NCBI GenBank assembly: GCA_964057225.1 | Contig: OZ059894.1 | Span: 5,828,001 to 5,892,000 of the forward strand | DNA length: 64,000 nucleotides | Source: Auanema rhodensis | Taxonomy: Eukaryota > Nematoda > Chromadorea > Rhabditida > Rhabditidae | Direction of reading: 5' to 3' | Shown: positions 26,101-38,961 of the stretch, piece after piece | Position numbering within the stretch: position 1 is the stretch's first letter | Layout of the letters: the number at the start of each line of letters is the position of its first letter | The notes under the pieces: generated by a model | Told to the model about the DNA's origin: nothing | The model's input: only the letters and a program-made list of their open reading frames with translations | Databases searched by the model: none | Translations under genes and position numbers: made by a program

Positions 26101-27712
26101 GTTTAACAGATGATCTCAGAATACCTTTCCTAATTGTCCTCAAAAAAGCCTTTTCCAGCAGAATTTTAATATATATATATTCCAGTATAGTATAGTATAT
26201 ATAATATCAATAATATATAAATAAATGAACTTATTCTCGTTTGTTCTATGAATATCATTCAAAGTTTGTCTTCCAGAGTCGTGTACGGGCAGCAACCAGG
26301 ACTTTGGTTTTTGTAGTATTTACTTATCTTCTCTCAAACGTGTTAAATGTCATAATTACAATATGGGAATACATAGATTATGATGGTTTAACTCAAGAAT
26401 TGGCAGCTTTTTATCTTATATCTGTTGATGTGGTGAGTGTTTTGAAATCAAGTTTGCTTGGGATTCCTCAAGATTATTGAGATCATATTTTTGTTTTTGA
26501 ATCCTGATCACAAGAAGAGAATACATGTGTATATCTAATCATCGTTTAGGTTTCATTGTTAACCATATTCGCAGGAGCATTACGTTTTCCAATCTACATG
26601 ACATGTCAGTCAGAATTGCGGAAAGAATTTATGTCGAAATTGAAGAAAATGTATTATTGGAGTCCGTATAAGGTAAATTATTGTTTTATTACTAGGTGAA
26701 GGATCAAAAGAATTTCAACGAATTCTTTCAGCTTTTTGATTCATATAAAAATCTTCTGAATTCTATTCTGTCGCTTTGCGTTTCAAACTTTTAATAATTC
26801 ATCCAACAAGAATATGAACAAAGTTTTGAAATCAAAATATTAAGAAAATCCGCAATGTTTTTATCATAAAACTTAATTGACTTTTAAAAAATGAACGACT
26901 TTCTCAGATTCTTCTGCCCACAACACCGAGGAAAAGTCGGTCGCAAGAACCTGAAGATCTTGAAAATTCCATTCTTGATCTTAATCAAATTCTTTAAGTA
27001 TGTCAATTGCATGATTTTAGCATGATACTATGCTATCTGTTTTAGTTATGAACAAAATTTATTATTTTTCAAATTTTTAGTTAAGTTGAAAAATATTTGA
27101 ATGCATTTGATGGGAATGATAGCTCGTGCAACATATTTCTTATTTGATTCTAAAACGCTTGTTTTGCTCTCAATTAAATGAGATGTGAGAGCAATTTTAG
27201 CATGTCCATCTTTTTTTCCCTATAAATCTTCTATACTATCAATTGCAACATGCAAATTTAATTTCTTATGTATGAATGTTACTATTTTCTTTTTAATTTT
27301 TTTCTTTTTTCTTCTTTTTTTTTCTATTTGGTAGATTTTTTCACCATTTCTCAGGTTGTTTTCAAAATATGAATAATATATGAAAACACAGAGAAATGTA
27401 TTTAAAATATTGAATGCTCAACGATTAGTTAGAGGTTAAGGTTTTACATTGCACTATACGCTTGTTTTTTTTAGTTTGTTTTTAATTTTTTGAATAATTT
27501 TGTATAAGAGCATTTCTTAATGTTAATTTCAGGGATATGATCCAGCTTCCAATGCTATTGAAGAATTGAAAAAAGCAACTCAAGATGATGGGCTTGAAGA
27601 AGCTGAAAGTCGATATCCCGGTCTTCTTGTTCACTTAAGTACCGTACTAATTAAAGCTGAAACCAATGATACTGTAATACGCAAAGAACAACAAACTGAT
27701 GTGTATTCATAG
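23195..27712 (+). CDS. Seven-transmembrane neuropeptide-receptor-like GPCR
   Basis: Predicted class A GPCR in the plasma membrane, probably for a FMRFamide-like or similar peptide (family-level inference). Exons seen: 23195-23385, 23492-23632, 23678-23798, 23848-23934, 24381-24481, 24960-25092, 26277-26432, 26550-26672, then either 26908-26997 (stop TAA) or 27533-27712 (stop TAG). TM1 holds LVAVIGTFVAVINIIENVF; TM3 ends SFERYCVTV, the DRY-equivalent; TM6 begins ATRTLVFVVFTYLLSN and is followed by WEYID; TM7 contains LLTIFAGALRFPIY. The N-terminus before TM1 is acidic with one cysteine. The intron after 23632 uses a GC donor. The ATG was chosen because an acceptor-like tttttccag precedes it by 14 bp. 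It is a paralogue of the minus-strand receptor just downstream. Ligand and orthologue are not identified. Confidence 0.85.
26908..26997 (+). CDS. Alternative C-terminal exon A of the plus-strand GPCR
   Basis: This exon follows a good acceptor (ttctcag) and reads in phase from the TM7 exon: ILLPTTPRKSRSQEPED, then a short acidic-hydrophobic end and TAA at 26995-26997. It would give a cytoplasmic tail of 29 residues. It competes with the exon at 27533, which reads in the same phase from the same donor. Confidence 0.6.
   Translation: MLLPTTPRKSRSQEPEDLENSILDLNQIL
27533..27712 (+). CDS. Alternative C-terminal exon B of the plus-strand GPCR
   Basis: The exon starts after tttcag and reads GYDPASNAIEELKKATQDDG in phase with the TM7 exon donor at 26672, ending at TAG 27710-27712. 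It would give a 59-residue tail, rich in charged residues. If exon A is included upstream its stop prevents translation of this one, so the two are mutually exclusive. Confidence 0.65.
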   Translation, partial: GYDPASNAIEELKKATQDDGLEEAESRYPGLLVHLSTVLIKAETNDTVIRKEQQTDVYS

Positions 27713-27981
27713 ATTTATTTTTTCAATTACCTTTATATGAGATAATTATACATATCTAATGTCTTGTTAAGACATTCAGCAAGACATACTACAGGATCTC
27801 TAGTATTTTCTTTTTAATTCTCATTTATTTTAGAGAAAAGCAAGATTTCTCTCAAAAACACAGCTCAAAATATAAAATGTTTTTTATTTTCTCAAACAAT
27901 TAGCTTCTTAAAACCGATATTATCAATGCTGGTAAACGTATTCTTGTGCCATTATCTGTGTTGTGCATATATGTTTATATT

Positions 27982-27987
27982 AATAAA
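27982..27987 (+). promoter_or_regulatory. Poly(A) signal AATAAA of the plus-strand GPCR
   Basis: AATAAA 270 bp after the distal stop codon. It sits in the roughly 580-bp gap between the two convergent receptor genes. Confidence 0.4.
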
Positions 27988-28288
27988 GATTTTAATATAT
28001 TAAAACTTGTTTTATAATTTTATATTTTTGATATACATAATAGTTTTATATTATTATTATTATTGATAATGATGATGATATATTGATATACATACATATG
28101 TACAGTAACACACAATTATTTGACACAATTAAAGCTCTGTGGTGAGAGCTAGAAAGAGTAGGGATAATGAAAAAATGAGATAAAAAATAATTGAAAAACC
28201 CAGAGATTCTTGAAAAGGAAAACAAAATCACAGAAAACAAATTTTTTCTCGTTATTATATATAAATCACATATCATAATTGTGTGCTC

Positions 28289-31200
28289 TCAGATATGAGC
28301 TTGTAATGATCGAAAATGATTAGAACTTCGCTCACAGTTTGTCTCTTCTTCCTGGATGTCGGTTAACCAATCTTCTGCAGTTTCATGATCATCATTGTGA
28401 AGGCTCTGGAATAAAAACTAACTTGTAACTTTTAATTTTAAAAAATTCTAAAATACCTTTGGATCGATAGATAGTCTAAACGTCATATCGACTAGAATTT
28501 TTCGTCGATTTTGCAAGAGAAATGCAAGCTCATCCTTTGCCCTTTTTGATCTGCCACAAAGCCAATCCTGCAACAAGAGATTATAATATTTATATTTGAG
28601 ATAATTAGTGCTCCAACATATTTTTCTTCTCATTTTCATTCTCTCAACATAATAAAAACAATTTCTTTCACAGTACCTGACTAGCAAACATTCCATTCAT
28701 ATTTGTTAAATTACTTCTTAAACTATTGGAAACGACCACGATACTCCAACGATCCAATTGATTCTGCTGTACCTAGAATTGTTAAATAATTTGTAACGAG
28801 TACAGAGAGGATTCTAACTTCCATAGGTAGAGACTTGTATCTCCACCGGAAGAAAGCACGCCCGGTAGCCTTTCGTATTCGAGCATCGGATACACAATAG
28901 ATTAATAAGCGCAAAGCACATCCCAGTATAGTTAACTGAAGTGCATACAATATAATAAAATATAACAAAAAGGATTTTCTTTTTTTTTCGAAATTAAATT
29001 ACGTATGTCCTTGCCAAAAAATGTCTTCGGTTATCAAAGCTTGCAGTTTGAGTCGCAAACTTAGTTTAAAAGTTGTAGATGAACTTACCAATAATGCTAC
29101 ATCGGATAATATTAAGAAATGATAATAATTTGTTTCAACTGTTTGAAGGTTAGCATATTCCCAAAAATTGACAGTAGTCGATAAGCAATTAGAGAATAGA
29201 TAACATCCGACAACAAGTACAAGTGTCCTAGTTGCAACTCGAACTCCTTTCTTATCGTTATAATGTTTTCGTATAGATCTGAATAAGAAACCATTTCTAT
29301 TCATATATTAGATTACATGTAGATATTCTGGGTTTTGCTTGAAATTTGAATAAGAGAAAACAATTTCATGAGCTAACTTTTTTTTGAAATGCCATCCACT
29401 ATAAGAAACGAACAAAACTTACGCTGATGTAACACTTCCACGTAATGATCGTTTCTTAATTGATTGTTCATATTCTTCTCTACGACGTATTTTTAATTGG
29501 GATACGATCCTTACATTACAGTATATCAACATCAAAAATGGAATGATTACAGTAATAGTTTTTCGGCCCCAAAATCGATATGCTGAGAACTCATCTACTA
29601 CACTATTTTGAATTGGGATATATCTGAAAATGTGCTAACTGTAATTGAAAACTGTTATTACTCTTCGTTTTTTTAAAAGTAAAAACAAGAAAATTCTATA
29701 ATAATTGAATTACCTTTCCAATTCTTGACAACTTGGTAAGTATGCTATTGATGTTTCAAAAAGTAATGTTCCTTTTATAATAGTTGCAGATAATAATAAA
29801 ACAATAAAAACTGATACTTTTTTCCTGACCATAAATACAAGAATGCTTTTCTAAAATGAACAAAATAATAAAAAAAATGTAATCTTTCTAAAATTAAATA
29901 TAAATTCTAAAAAAATAAAACTGAAAATTACCTGTGTCCCTTGTGGACAATTAGCAAATAATCGTTCAATACTTGCAACTACGAGTAAAAAATTACAGAT
30001 TGATTCACATATATGCTGAAAATACATAAGTAATTCAAAATTAATAGTTTGTTGGTAACACTACACGGAAATAGAAAAAAGTATTCTAATACTATATGTG
30101 GTTAAATATATGTTTCATATATATCGTACAAGCGCATTGAAAGTGTATTTCAAGATAAAAAATCAAAACGCAAAGATGAGAGAGTTCACGTTTTTCACGT
30201 AACCGTGTGACTTGTTCAGACTGCGTCATTTTTAAATTTTGATCGACGTGAAACGGTTGCTTGATTTTTAACTCAGAAATATATTGTTTTATTTATATTT
30301 TTTAAAACTTATATATATATATATATATAATCAAGAAAAAATAAAAAAAACATTTAATATATTCTCCTACCTTTATCACATATATATATTTGACATAGAT
30401 AGTCCATATGGTAATGAGAAATCCTATTCGAAAGTGATAAGCAATGATATTAACAGAAAATAGTAAAATATATGATGCCGAAACTGCAAATAATAATGCG
30501 TTAAATGAATTAAAAAATATAAATCTTAAAACATTACCAATTATATCAAAGAGAGCAAGTACTACCGGATTAGCATAATTCTGTCTTCTTAATCTTCTCG
30601 ATGTGGAAAAAACGTAAAGCAGAAGAAAATTACATAGAATAGATATCTGGAACAAAACAAATTTTTTAACCAAGAAATGAATAAAAATATATATATATTT
30701 GTCTTCAACTAGAAAATATGCTCGAGTTTATGTTTTGTCTGAAGTTTCATTATATTTTAAGCAGTTTAACGAAAACTAGTATAGTTCCTTGTTTAGCATG
30801 TCTTTTCCACTTTCTTTTCCAAAAATATATTGATTAATTATTTTTGAAAAGTTTATGAAAACATATATTCTTATGAATGTGTATATTCATTCATTCACGT
30901 GTTTTGAACTCAGAATTTGCTCTTGGATCTTGAAATATATTCATATACATACATACGTTCATATAAATTATAAAAAGCAAGCAACATCTAATGAATTAGC
31001 TTAATCCAAAAGGAAATATGGCAGATATTTGATGTTTGCATGTTATTAGCTAACTTAGATAAACGGTTCTACTACCTGGTTTGAAAAGAAATATGAGGAT
31101 AAAGATGAAAATGTACATATTTTTTAATGTTTAGTTATATTTATCTTATTTGGAAAAAGTTGAAAAAAACACAATTTATTTTTTATTTTTCATAATAAAT

Positions 31201-31435
31201 TCAGAGGTCAATAGACTTGATTGTCAAAAAATGAACTTGCTTTATACATGCTTTATCAAGAATTAAACGTCAATGTTGTTTTACGATTTTTTTACGACAT
31301 CAGAATTAAGCTACTTACTACAGCAACGAGAGTACCGATGACACCAACTAGAAATAATCTTGAAATATCTGAATTAGACGTTGGGGTTAACCGACAATCT
31401 TGAATAAAGCTGTCGTTTGGACGAAATAGATCCAT
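28289..31435 (-). CDS. Seven-transmembrane neuropeptide-receptor-like GPCR (paralogue, minus strand)
   Basis: Class A-type receptor of about 480 residues. Exon 1 starts at 31435 (MDLFRPNDSF) and reaches RLFLVGVIGTLVAV; exon 2 is 30371-30646. TM3 ends VVASIERLFAN, where the aromatic of the usual DRY/ERY is replaced by leucine. TM6 starts ATRTLVLVVGCYLFSN and is followed by WEYAN; TM7 contains LLTILGCALRLLIY. A long C-terminal tail crosses four further exons, including one opening DWLCGRSKRAKDE, and ends at TGA 28289-28291. All exon phases join. The matches at TM1, TM6 and TM7 show that it is a paralogue of the plus-strand receptor at 23195. The start is preceded by an acceptor-like atatttaag; an upstream in-frame ATG exists at 31528 but its sequence looks non-coding. 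Ligand unknown. Confidence 0.8.
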
Positions 31436-34400
31436 TGCATTCCTTAAATATCGTGATTTATAGAAGATATAAAATATTATTTCAAAGAAATAGGTAAGAA
31501 AAATCGGAGGAATATGCATAATAAGCACTAATCTACGTATAATATAAATTTATATCTTATCTTGGCTTACTGACGTCACATCAATAATTCTCATGGTGGA
31601 AATGAAAGTAATGAATTAAGTCTAAATACGGGAATTGAAAATATGAGCAAAAGATCAATGAAATCCAAGAAATTATATCGGAAACAGCAAGTGAAATAAG
31701 ACAAAAAATGCTTTGCATTTTTTGAAGAAATGTCTGATAGTCAGGTACGAGTCTGGTCTGAGCAGTGAAAAAGACATTGGCTGAAATATTATTATGTTGA
31801 GACTAGCAATGAAAAATATTTGAATTATAGGTTTTCAAAACCAAATTACTTTGATCTTTTCTTTTTTTTTCTTTGAAACCAAATAAGTGTCTTCTCCTCC
31901 TACCTTAGCTACATTCAGCAATAAACAGAAGCTTCATGTTTTCCCCATTACCAAAAATGTTTGTACAGTACCGAATAATAAAAAAACGTTCAAGAATTAG
32001 TAAGGACTGTTCTAAAATGTGAAAACTTTCTTTGTGAGCAGGAAAAAACAAAATTTGTTCATGGTTTGCTGTTCAATATACACCTGTTTTATCATATTTC
32101 AGCCAGCTAATCAATCATTTTGTATTATTTTAGAATAAAATGAAAGACAGAAGAAATACTTGCGAAGAGAAACGGAAGTTATTCTAAGAAAGTAGGAGAA
32201 AGGGGTTGGAAGCCGTGCATAGTAATCAACCTGTCAGTCTCTAACTAAGAAGAAATATTGATGTTCCGTTGAATCTGGTTCAGAAAAATTAAGAAAAAAT
32301 GCATTCAATTTGATTTATTGAGTCCAAAAAAGAACAAAAAAAGGTTCATTTTCGCACTAGTTGATAATATTGGTTGGCTTCTCATTGTGAGATAAATAAT
32401 AAGAAATCAAAATATAAAATAAAACATCAATTGGTGAAGAAATGCATCTGGAAGAAAATGAAAAAATCATTTATCAATCTTCAATTCAAAAGCAAAAAAT
32501 GGAAAAAAATTGACTTTCGGGTTTAATCTCAGAAAAGGGAGGAGCGTGAAGCTAACATAATAGTTGTAAGACATGCCACATTATCATTTGTGAATGTTAA
32601 ATCCATCTTTGGATTTTGTCTTTCTATCTCGCTGTTACCAGGACACAGAGTGTAAAGATTGAAAAAGGGAACAGATTAAACAGAAAGAATACAACGGAAA
32701 GTCCAAATGATATCGTCAGCTTTTTGAAGAGAAAAAACCTTTCAAGAACAAATTAATTATATATTCTCAACAATTTTTAAGATATACAATGAAAATGAAT
32801 AAAAATGTAAAAGTGAGCTATTATGGTGAAAGCTTTAAAATTCTGATTTACTACTTGATATAGGAATTGACAAATTGAAATTGAGTCAAATCTGAATAAT
32901 TATGTGTATCGGGATAAGAAGAGAAAGAGGGAAAAGACTATATACACATATGTATATAAGTATATACATACAGAGAGGGAACTAAAGAGTAAGACAAAAA
33001 GAGAGAGACAACCGGGAGCGTCAGAGAGGTAGAAGGGGCATGACACAGAAGGAGGCAAAGATAGGAAAAGAGAGATAAATCTAGATACGAAACACAAAAT
33101 CATTCGTTGTTCAATGAAAGTAATGAAAATTGATTGCAGAGTCGCAACCATTAGCCTTAGATTAGAACGTTTAGTATTTTGGCAAACGAAGAACACCGTT
33201 GATTATACATATATAGTTTAGTTAAAATCGAAAAAATGGATAAGCTGTTCGATAATGAATTAATATCAAGAAAATTCATGGTTATATTGTTCAAAAATTG
33301 ATCAAAATTAAAAAGGCTGTGAGTTTATCATAAATCAAACTATAAAAATTTTGCATAGCATACATATATGAATGAATATAGTTATAGAAAAAAAAATTAA
33401 AAAATGGAAAACCTTGTATGAAAAGCTCCAGCTTTAATCCTTATAGTAGATGATACACAGAGAATTAAGAAATCGAAAAATAAAGAGAAATTTTTTGAAG
33501 TTTTTCACATAAAATGAGTAATATTGAGTTGCAAAATATATATAAGATTATAACAGACAGACATATACACATATGCATACACATACAAACCAAAAAACCA
33601 TAAACGGAAGCTTTCATCAGAAATAACAACAAGATATTTAATCTTTTTTTTATAAAAAAAAGGATAATGAGATGATGGCTGTTTCATCTTTTATTTCCAT
33701 CTCCTCATCATAAAATATTTTTTTCATTTCTGTTAATTATTAATTCATATAAATACTTTACAAATCATCAATAAATATAAAAAAAAGCTAAATGCAGATT
33801 GTTTTGATTTTTAGAAAACATTTAGAAATTGTAATATAAAGTATTTAGACGAAAAGAGAAAAGAATAGAAAGAAGAAGATACATTTCAAGTTTTCTTCCA
33901 TCCAAAAAAACGAGAAAAAAGCTCAAAAATAAGATATAAGGTTAGTTAATTTGTTTTTTCTACTACAAAGGCGAGTCCAAGCCATATGCTGACCACAATA
34001 CCATTAGAAGGAGCTCTCACGCTTCTCTGGTATCAAATTTCTCAATAACAGAAGCTTGAAATTTACTATAATTATAGCCAAACACAGTGTGTCAGCAGTT
34101 AGTTATATGATATATTTATGTCTATTTAGGAATATAATTATTTTAAAAATAATTTGAATATTTTAAGAATTATGATTAGGTTATATACGTATTCTTGACG
34201 TGATAATTCAATCAAATACAGCATACAACAACTTTTAGGAATATGAGTAGCAATAAACTAAGATGAGATCTGAAGAAATATAGAGTATTGTACATATTTC
34301 TTATTAAAATATCATAGTTTCAATATAGATAGCTTAATGGAAATTTTGAGTTGAATCGTTGAATGAAATATACAAAGCATATTTCATATGCATAGTCATT

Positions 34401-35636
34401 TACATAATACCAACACTTCTTATGACTTTGAAACTATAAAGATTTGAAATTTCTTTCGAAAACATTCTAAACATTAAGAGAGCAAAAATATTTTAATGAA
34501 TTTTAAAAAAGATAGGAAACATACTGAATGGCCTATAAATTTATTAAAATTTTTGAAAAATATGTTTTATGATTTTTTGACCATACATATTTCCATATAT
34601 TCACATAATTCATAGAGTGAACAAAGAAAAAAAGATGGTTTAAATAACGAAAAAAACTATTATGTCATGCAAGCTCATAGAGGTAGATCTGTACCTGAGC
34701 TGGATAAAAGTTGAATAATGCTGAATTTAACTATAAGTAACCAAAAAACAATGTGTTGTTAAGTGTTACCAAGAGGACGTTTCTAGGATTGTCGTTAGGG
34801 ATGGTAATTGAAGGTGCATGTTATACTATGTATTTCCATGGAAATATCGGCTTATACAGCTTTCCCAGAATATATTAAGCTGTAAAATCGGAAACATGTC
34901 AGAATATTCTTTTATTTTCAACTATTCCTTTATTTTTTTTCATATTTTGTAACCAACACAAATTAAACTTTCGAATTGTTCTTTTCGTGTTTCTTCGGGT
35001 CTTTTTGGGTCTTTTTTTTCTGTTTTTTTTTTAACTTAAAAAGCTATAGATTCATACATGTATAGATATATGCATATAGTAGCTGAATGAATGTGTGTAG
35101 TATATATGTATATATACATAGATATCTATATTTTTGCAAGTATTTCAATTAAAAATGACGTAAAGAATATTTGAAATATCATATGATTCTAACTATTTTA
35201 TCAAAAGTTATATATGTATATTGTTAATAGTTATTATTATGATTGAAAATCTGATTTTTCAAGCGAATTGACAGATGTTAAGGAATTTCCATTATCGTGC
35301 TTTATCTAGAAAAATATTTTTTTTTTCGATTCACATAAAAGAACAGAAATCGGATAAAAATTAGTTAGAATTATAAAAACAAAAAAAAAGATTTGCAAGA
35401 AACAATCTATATTATATCTGAGAAAATGATAATTGTCAATTGTTCTAGGAAGAATACAGAACATACGATATTTTTCTTGTTGTAGTTCTCATGTTCAATA
35501 AACGTTTTCTGTGAACACAAAAGAGATGGAGAAGCTTGTACGTATGTGGTGAATATGTGTACATTAGAAAATGAAGGAAATTGATAAATCTTGTAGGATT
35601 AAAATGAGAAGCTTTCACTGAAATAAAGCAAAAAAA

Positions 35637-35712
35637 TACATATATATATATATATATGTATATGTATATGTATATATATATTTATATTTATATATATATA
35701 CATATATATAAA
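35637..35712. repeat. (TA)n/(TATG)n microsatellite
   Basis: Alternating TA with interspersed TATG and TTTATA over about 75 bp. Confidence 0.85.
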
Positions 35713-36193
35713 TACCCATTCTCTATAAAATTGTAGTCTTAAGAAAGCGTAAATCCGGATTTTTCTTGAAAACTGATATCAGATTTCGGCCATGAGGTTG
35801 TAGCCGCTCATACATTTCTTCGTGGTTTTCATTCTTTCTTTTTTAGAAAAACATTTTGTTTATATACTGTGTAAGAAATAATTAATTGAATCATCTTAGG
35901 TAGTTATTAAACTATGACTACATACTATATGTGAATCATAAAGTTAAAAACTTGTACAGGTTAAACGATTTATAATTCAATATTACTCATGATATATCAA
36001 ATGATAAGCTTTATTAGTTATACTATATATCATGTATATTTATCTACATGTATACATCGATATTGAGTCAGAACTTGTAAACTGATTGAAATGACGAGGA
36101 CTTGGATAGAGTGCTAATTCCTTATCACATCCTTTCACTGAAAAGCCATTCATATCGGATTCGTAGTATTATTATTATTATTTCCATTATATT

Positions 36194-36240
36194 AATACAT
36201 AATACATAATACATAATATATATATATATATATATATAGA
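36194..36240. repeat. (ATACATA)n followed by (TA)n microsatellite
   Basis: Three aatacat units followed by about 11 TA dinucleotides. Confidence 0.85.
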
Positions 36241-36540
36241 ATATTTATATTCATACTAGTATATTAAAATTTAAACTTTTTTAGAATTAAAGAAAAAATT
36301 TAAAAAATTAATTCATTATTCAAAAAATTTTCCTTTATCAATATACTATATACATATACATAAGCATCATCTACATGCATTCACTATTTTTCCAATTTGT
36401 CTCTTGTTTACCTTACTTGGCTGGGTCACACACATAGGTCATCAAATCTTTAGGATGTACCTTTCAACAACCTCTCCCAATATTTGCTTTCTTTACTAGT
36501 GTATTGATGAAGGCACATCAGTAAGAATTCTATTTTGTGA

Positions 36541-36787
36541 ATGTTCGTTAATAAATGGCACTACTCTAAGATTTTCTGTTATTTCATAAGTAATTTTGGT
36601 TTATTTTCTGTTGTTTTATTAATATCTCTCATTGTTTTATTTTATATTCAACTATTTAGTGTAATGCCAAGTAGTTGTGCGGATGTGTTAATTTTTTTTC
36701 GTGTTCCTCAAGAAGATTTAGAAGTCTATCGTTATCAAACAAGTCTTATATATTTAACAGCTTTTCTTGCTTGCTTCTGTGTATTGT
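36541..36787 (+). CDS. Small two-transmembrane protein, first exon (3' end unresolved)
   Basis: An 82-residue open exon with a strong donor (TT followed by gtaagt at 36788). It encodes a positively charged N-terminus, a hydrophobic segment (LFSVVLLISLIVLFYIQLF), a short polar loop with RVPQEDLEVYRYQ and a second hydrophobic segment ending FLACFCVL. No family is recognised. The downstream exon is ambiguous. An acceptor near 36917 would add a basic tail ending at TAA after about 37109; one near 37311 (ctcatag) would add only LSANWMSFN before a stop. Two other coding-like readings between 37311 and 37443 do not match the exon phase. Confidence 0.45.
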
Positions 36788-37664
36788 AAGTTTGAGAATT
36801 ACGTGTTTTTTTTAATTTATTAATTTGTCTCTGTTTCACAATAATTTGAGTTTAAACTAGAGCTTTTGTTTTCTCAAAGTTCATGAAAAACTGAAAAAAG
36901 GCGAAAGGCTAAAGTTCGTTTAAAATGATGAGAAATGACGTCAAGAAGCAAACTTGGATCGTTCACCGTGTTATTCTTAACAAAAGAACGATTTGTTCCA
37001 GATGGGTTAAAAAGTCCAAAAAACTGATCGAATATGAAAGAAATTTCAACTTTAATCGGTATTTCTTTGATGATGATATCATGACAGACTATTTTATTCC
37101 CGTTCAAATATAATTTGATCGGGCAAGTTCTTTCTTGAACTTCCTATTTTATGTTTTGGTTTTTTTAAAAAGAATTATGATAGCAAGAATTACATTATAA
37201 AAGTAATGAATGAAATACTCAATTTAATATGATAACTCAACCTCATGAACATATTATATAATTCTATATAAATAATATATGTATGACTCATATAATTTAT
37301 TTTTCTCATAGATCGGCAAATTGGATGAGCTTCAATTGAAATCTCAACGGAAATTGGCCAAATGAATAACAGTTCTCGACAAATTATGAACAATGACATC
37401 GATATTGCTGCGCCGATGACAGACAATGCGCTTGAAGACATTTAGATGACAAAAATGACTGATGTATATACATATATATATATATTAATGATGTTAAATA
37501 GTGTTATGACTGTTAAATTGTGTCTTTCAATTTATTTTTTTTCAAATAAAACCTGTTTACCAACTATCAGTCAATCAGTTGAGCCATCATTATAAAGGAA
37601 GTCATAAACTGCCCTGCTAATTATTTCTGTTCTATTTGTGTATCCAGGATAACTTAATTTTAAA

Positions 37665-38961
37665 ATGAAAACTATTTTTTTTCTACTTGCCGTCGCAACT
37701 CTAGCTTCAGCACAATTCGGTTGGGGAGGTAAGCAATTAACTGATGTTCGTAAAAATTATTTTGACTCAAAAACGAAAATTTCTTTTCCGAAAAATTATT
37801 TTTCCGAGAGAATCACATCCAATTTTTTTTACTACTTTTCAAGAAATAATATTTTTCAGGATTCGGATACAAACCTTGGGGTGGCCATCGTGAGTTTTGA
37901 TTTCAGTCTATCTTAATCTTTTCTACATTTCATCCATAGTTAATGTAAAATAGTCAAATTATTTTAGACGGATGGTATAGTGGAGGAGCAGATAGATACT
38001 GGGGCCGTGGATTTGGAGGATGGGACAGTCATCACAATGGTAGAGATGGATTTGGTCGCGGAAACTTTGACAATGAAAACACTGGATCAAATCGTGGAGA
38101 CAACGGAGGATTCGGTAGCCAACAAGGTGGTGGACGTGGTGGATTTGGAGGAAGCGGAGGAAACGGTGGTCGTGGTCCACAGGGACCTGGAGGACAGTCT
38201 GGAGGTTGGGACAGTCAAGGATCTCAGCAAGGTGGATGGAACAACCAAGGAGGATCCCAATCAGGATGGAATGACCAAGGAAGTTCTTCATCCGGAGGAT
38301 GGAATAGCCAAGGAGGTTCCCAATCTGGAGGAAGAAACGGTGGACGCCAAGGTTCCCAATCTGGAGGATGGAACAGTGGAAACCAAGGATCTCAAACTGG
38401 TGGATGGGGAGGAAGCCAAGGCTCTCAATCTGGAGGATGGAACAGTGGAAACCAAGGATCTCAAACTGGTGGATGGGGAGGAAGCCAAGGTTCTCAATCT
38501 GGAGGATGGACCAGTGGAAACCAAGGATCTCAAACTGGTGGATGGGGAGGAAGCCAAGGATCTCAAACTGGTGGATTGGGAAACGATGGAACTCAATCTG
38601 GAGGATGGGGTGGCCAAGGATCACCACGTAAGTTTCTCATTAATGAAATCATTAACCAATCACATGAATTACAGAAGATATGCGATCTGGAGGACGTAGA
38701 GGTTAGAAAATCATTTCTTAATTTCTTATTTTATCATTATGAATGATAGAAAGGTTAATCAAATTGTGAAAATATTTTTGGGGATACCTTTGTGTCGATG
38801 AAAACATAAGACATATGGCCTTGCTATTTGAAACGTAGTAGGGAAAAATTGATAACATTGCTTTCAAGAAGAAACAATTTTTGTAAAAAAGTTTTGAAAG
38901 TTCAAAAAATGCTTCACAATTTATTCTTTTATTTACAGGTGCTCCAGCTCCAATTCAATAG
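37665..38961 (+). CDS. Secreted glycine/tryptophan/glutamine-rich protein
   Basis: Signal peptide MKTIFFLLAVATLASA, then mature QFGWGG. Five exons: 37665-37728, a short one near 37860 (GFGYKPWGGH), the main low-complexity exon about 37969-38627, a short one near 38674 and the last at 38940-38961 (GAPAPIQ, TAG). The main exon is Gly-rich with Asn, Gln, Ser and Trp and ends in three tandem 69-bp units (23 residues with GGWNSGNQGSQTGG and GGSQGSQS) starting near 38363. Such nematode proteins are often cuticle, eggshell or antimicrobial-type secreted products, but function cannot be assigned. Overlapping long ORFs in the other frames, on both strands, are by-products of the GGA-rich codon pattern. 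Confidence 0.85.
38363..38569 (+). repeat. Three tandem 69-bp coding repeats
   Basis: Units start at about 38363, 38432 and 38501 and encode a 23-residue G/S/Q/W unit. Copies differ by only a few substitutions (for example AAC to ACC in the third), which indicates recent duplication. Confidence 0.8.

Larger units (their letters stand above)
31436..36540. other. 5-kb A-rich stretch without recognised genes
   Basis: The plus strand is A/G-rich, so the minus strand is T-rich, the sense strand of the receptor that starts at 31435. A purine tract lies near 32915-33080, with simple (TA)n and (TATG)n runs near 35637-35712 and 36194-36240. No plausible exon chain was found. Confidence 0.45.

Noticed and set aside
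37959-38699. Antisense 222-residue and alternative-frame 239-residue ORFs over the glycine-rich exon
   Set aside because: GGA/GGT-rich codons leave all frames open; only the frame with signal peptide and matching splice phases is supported.
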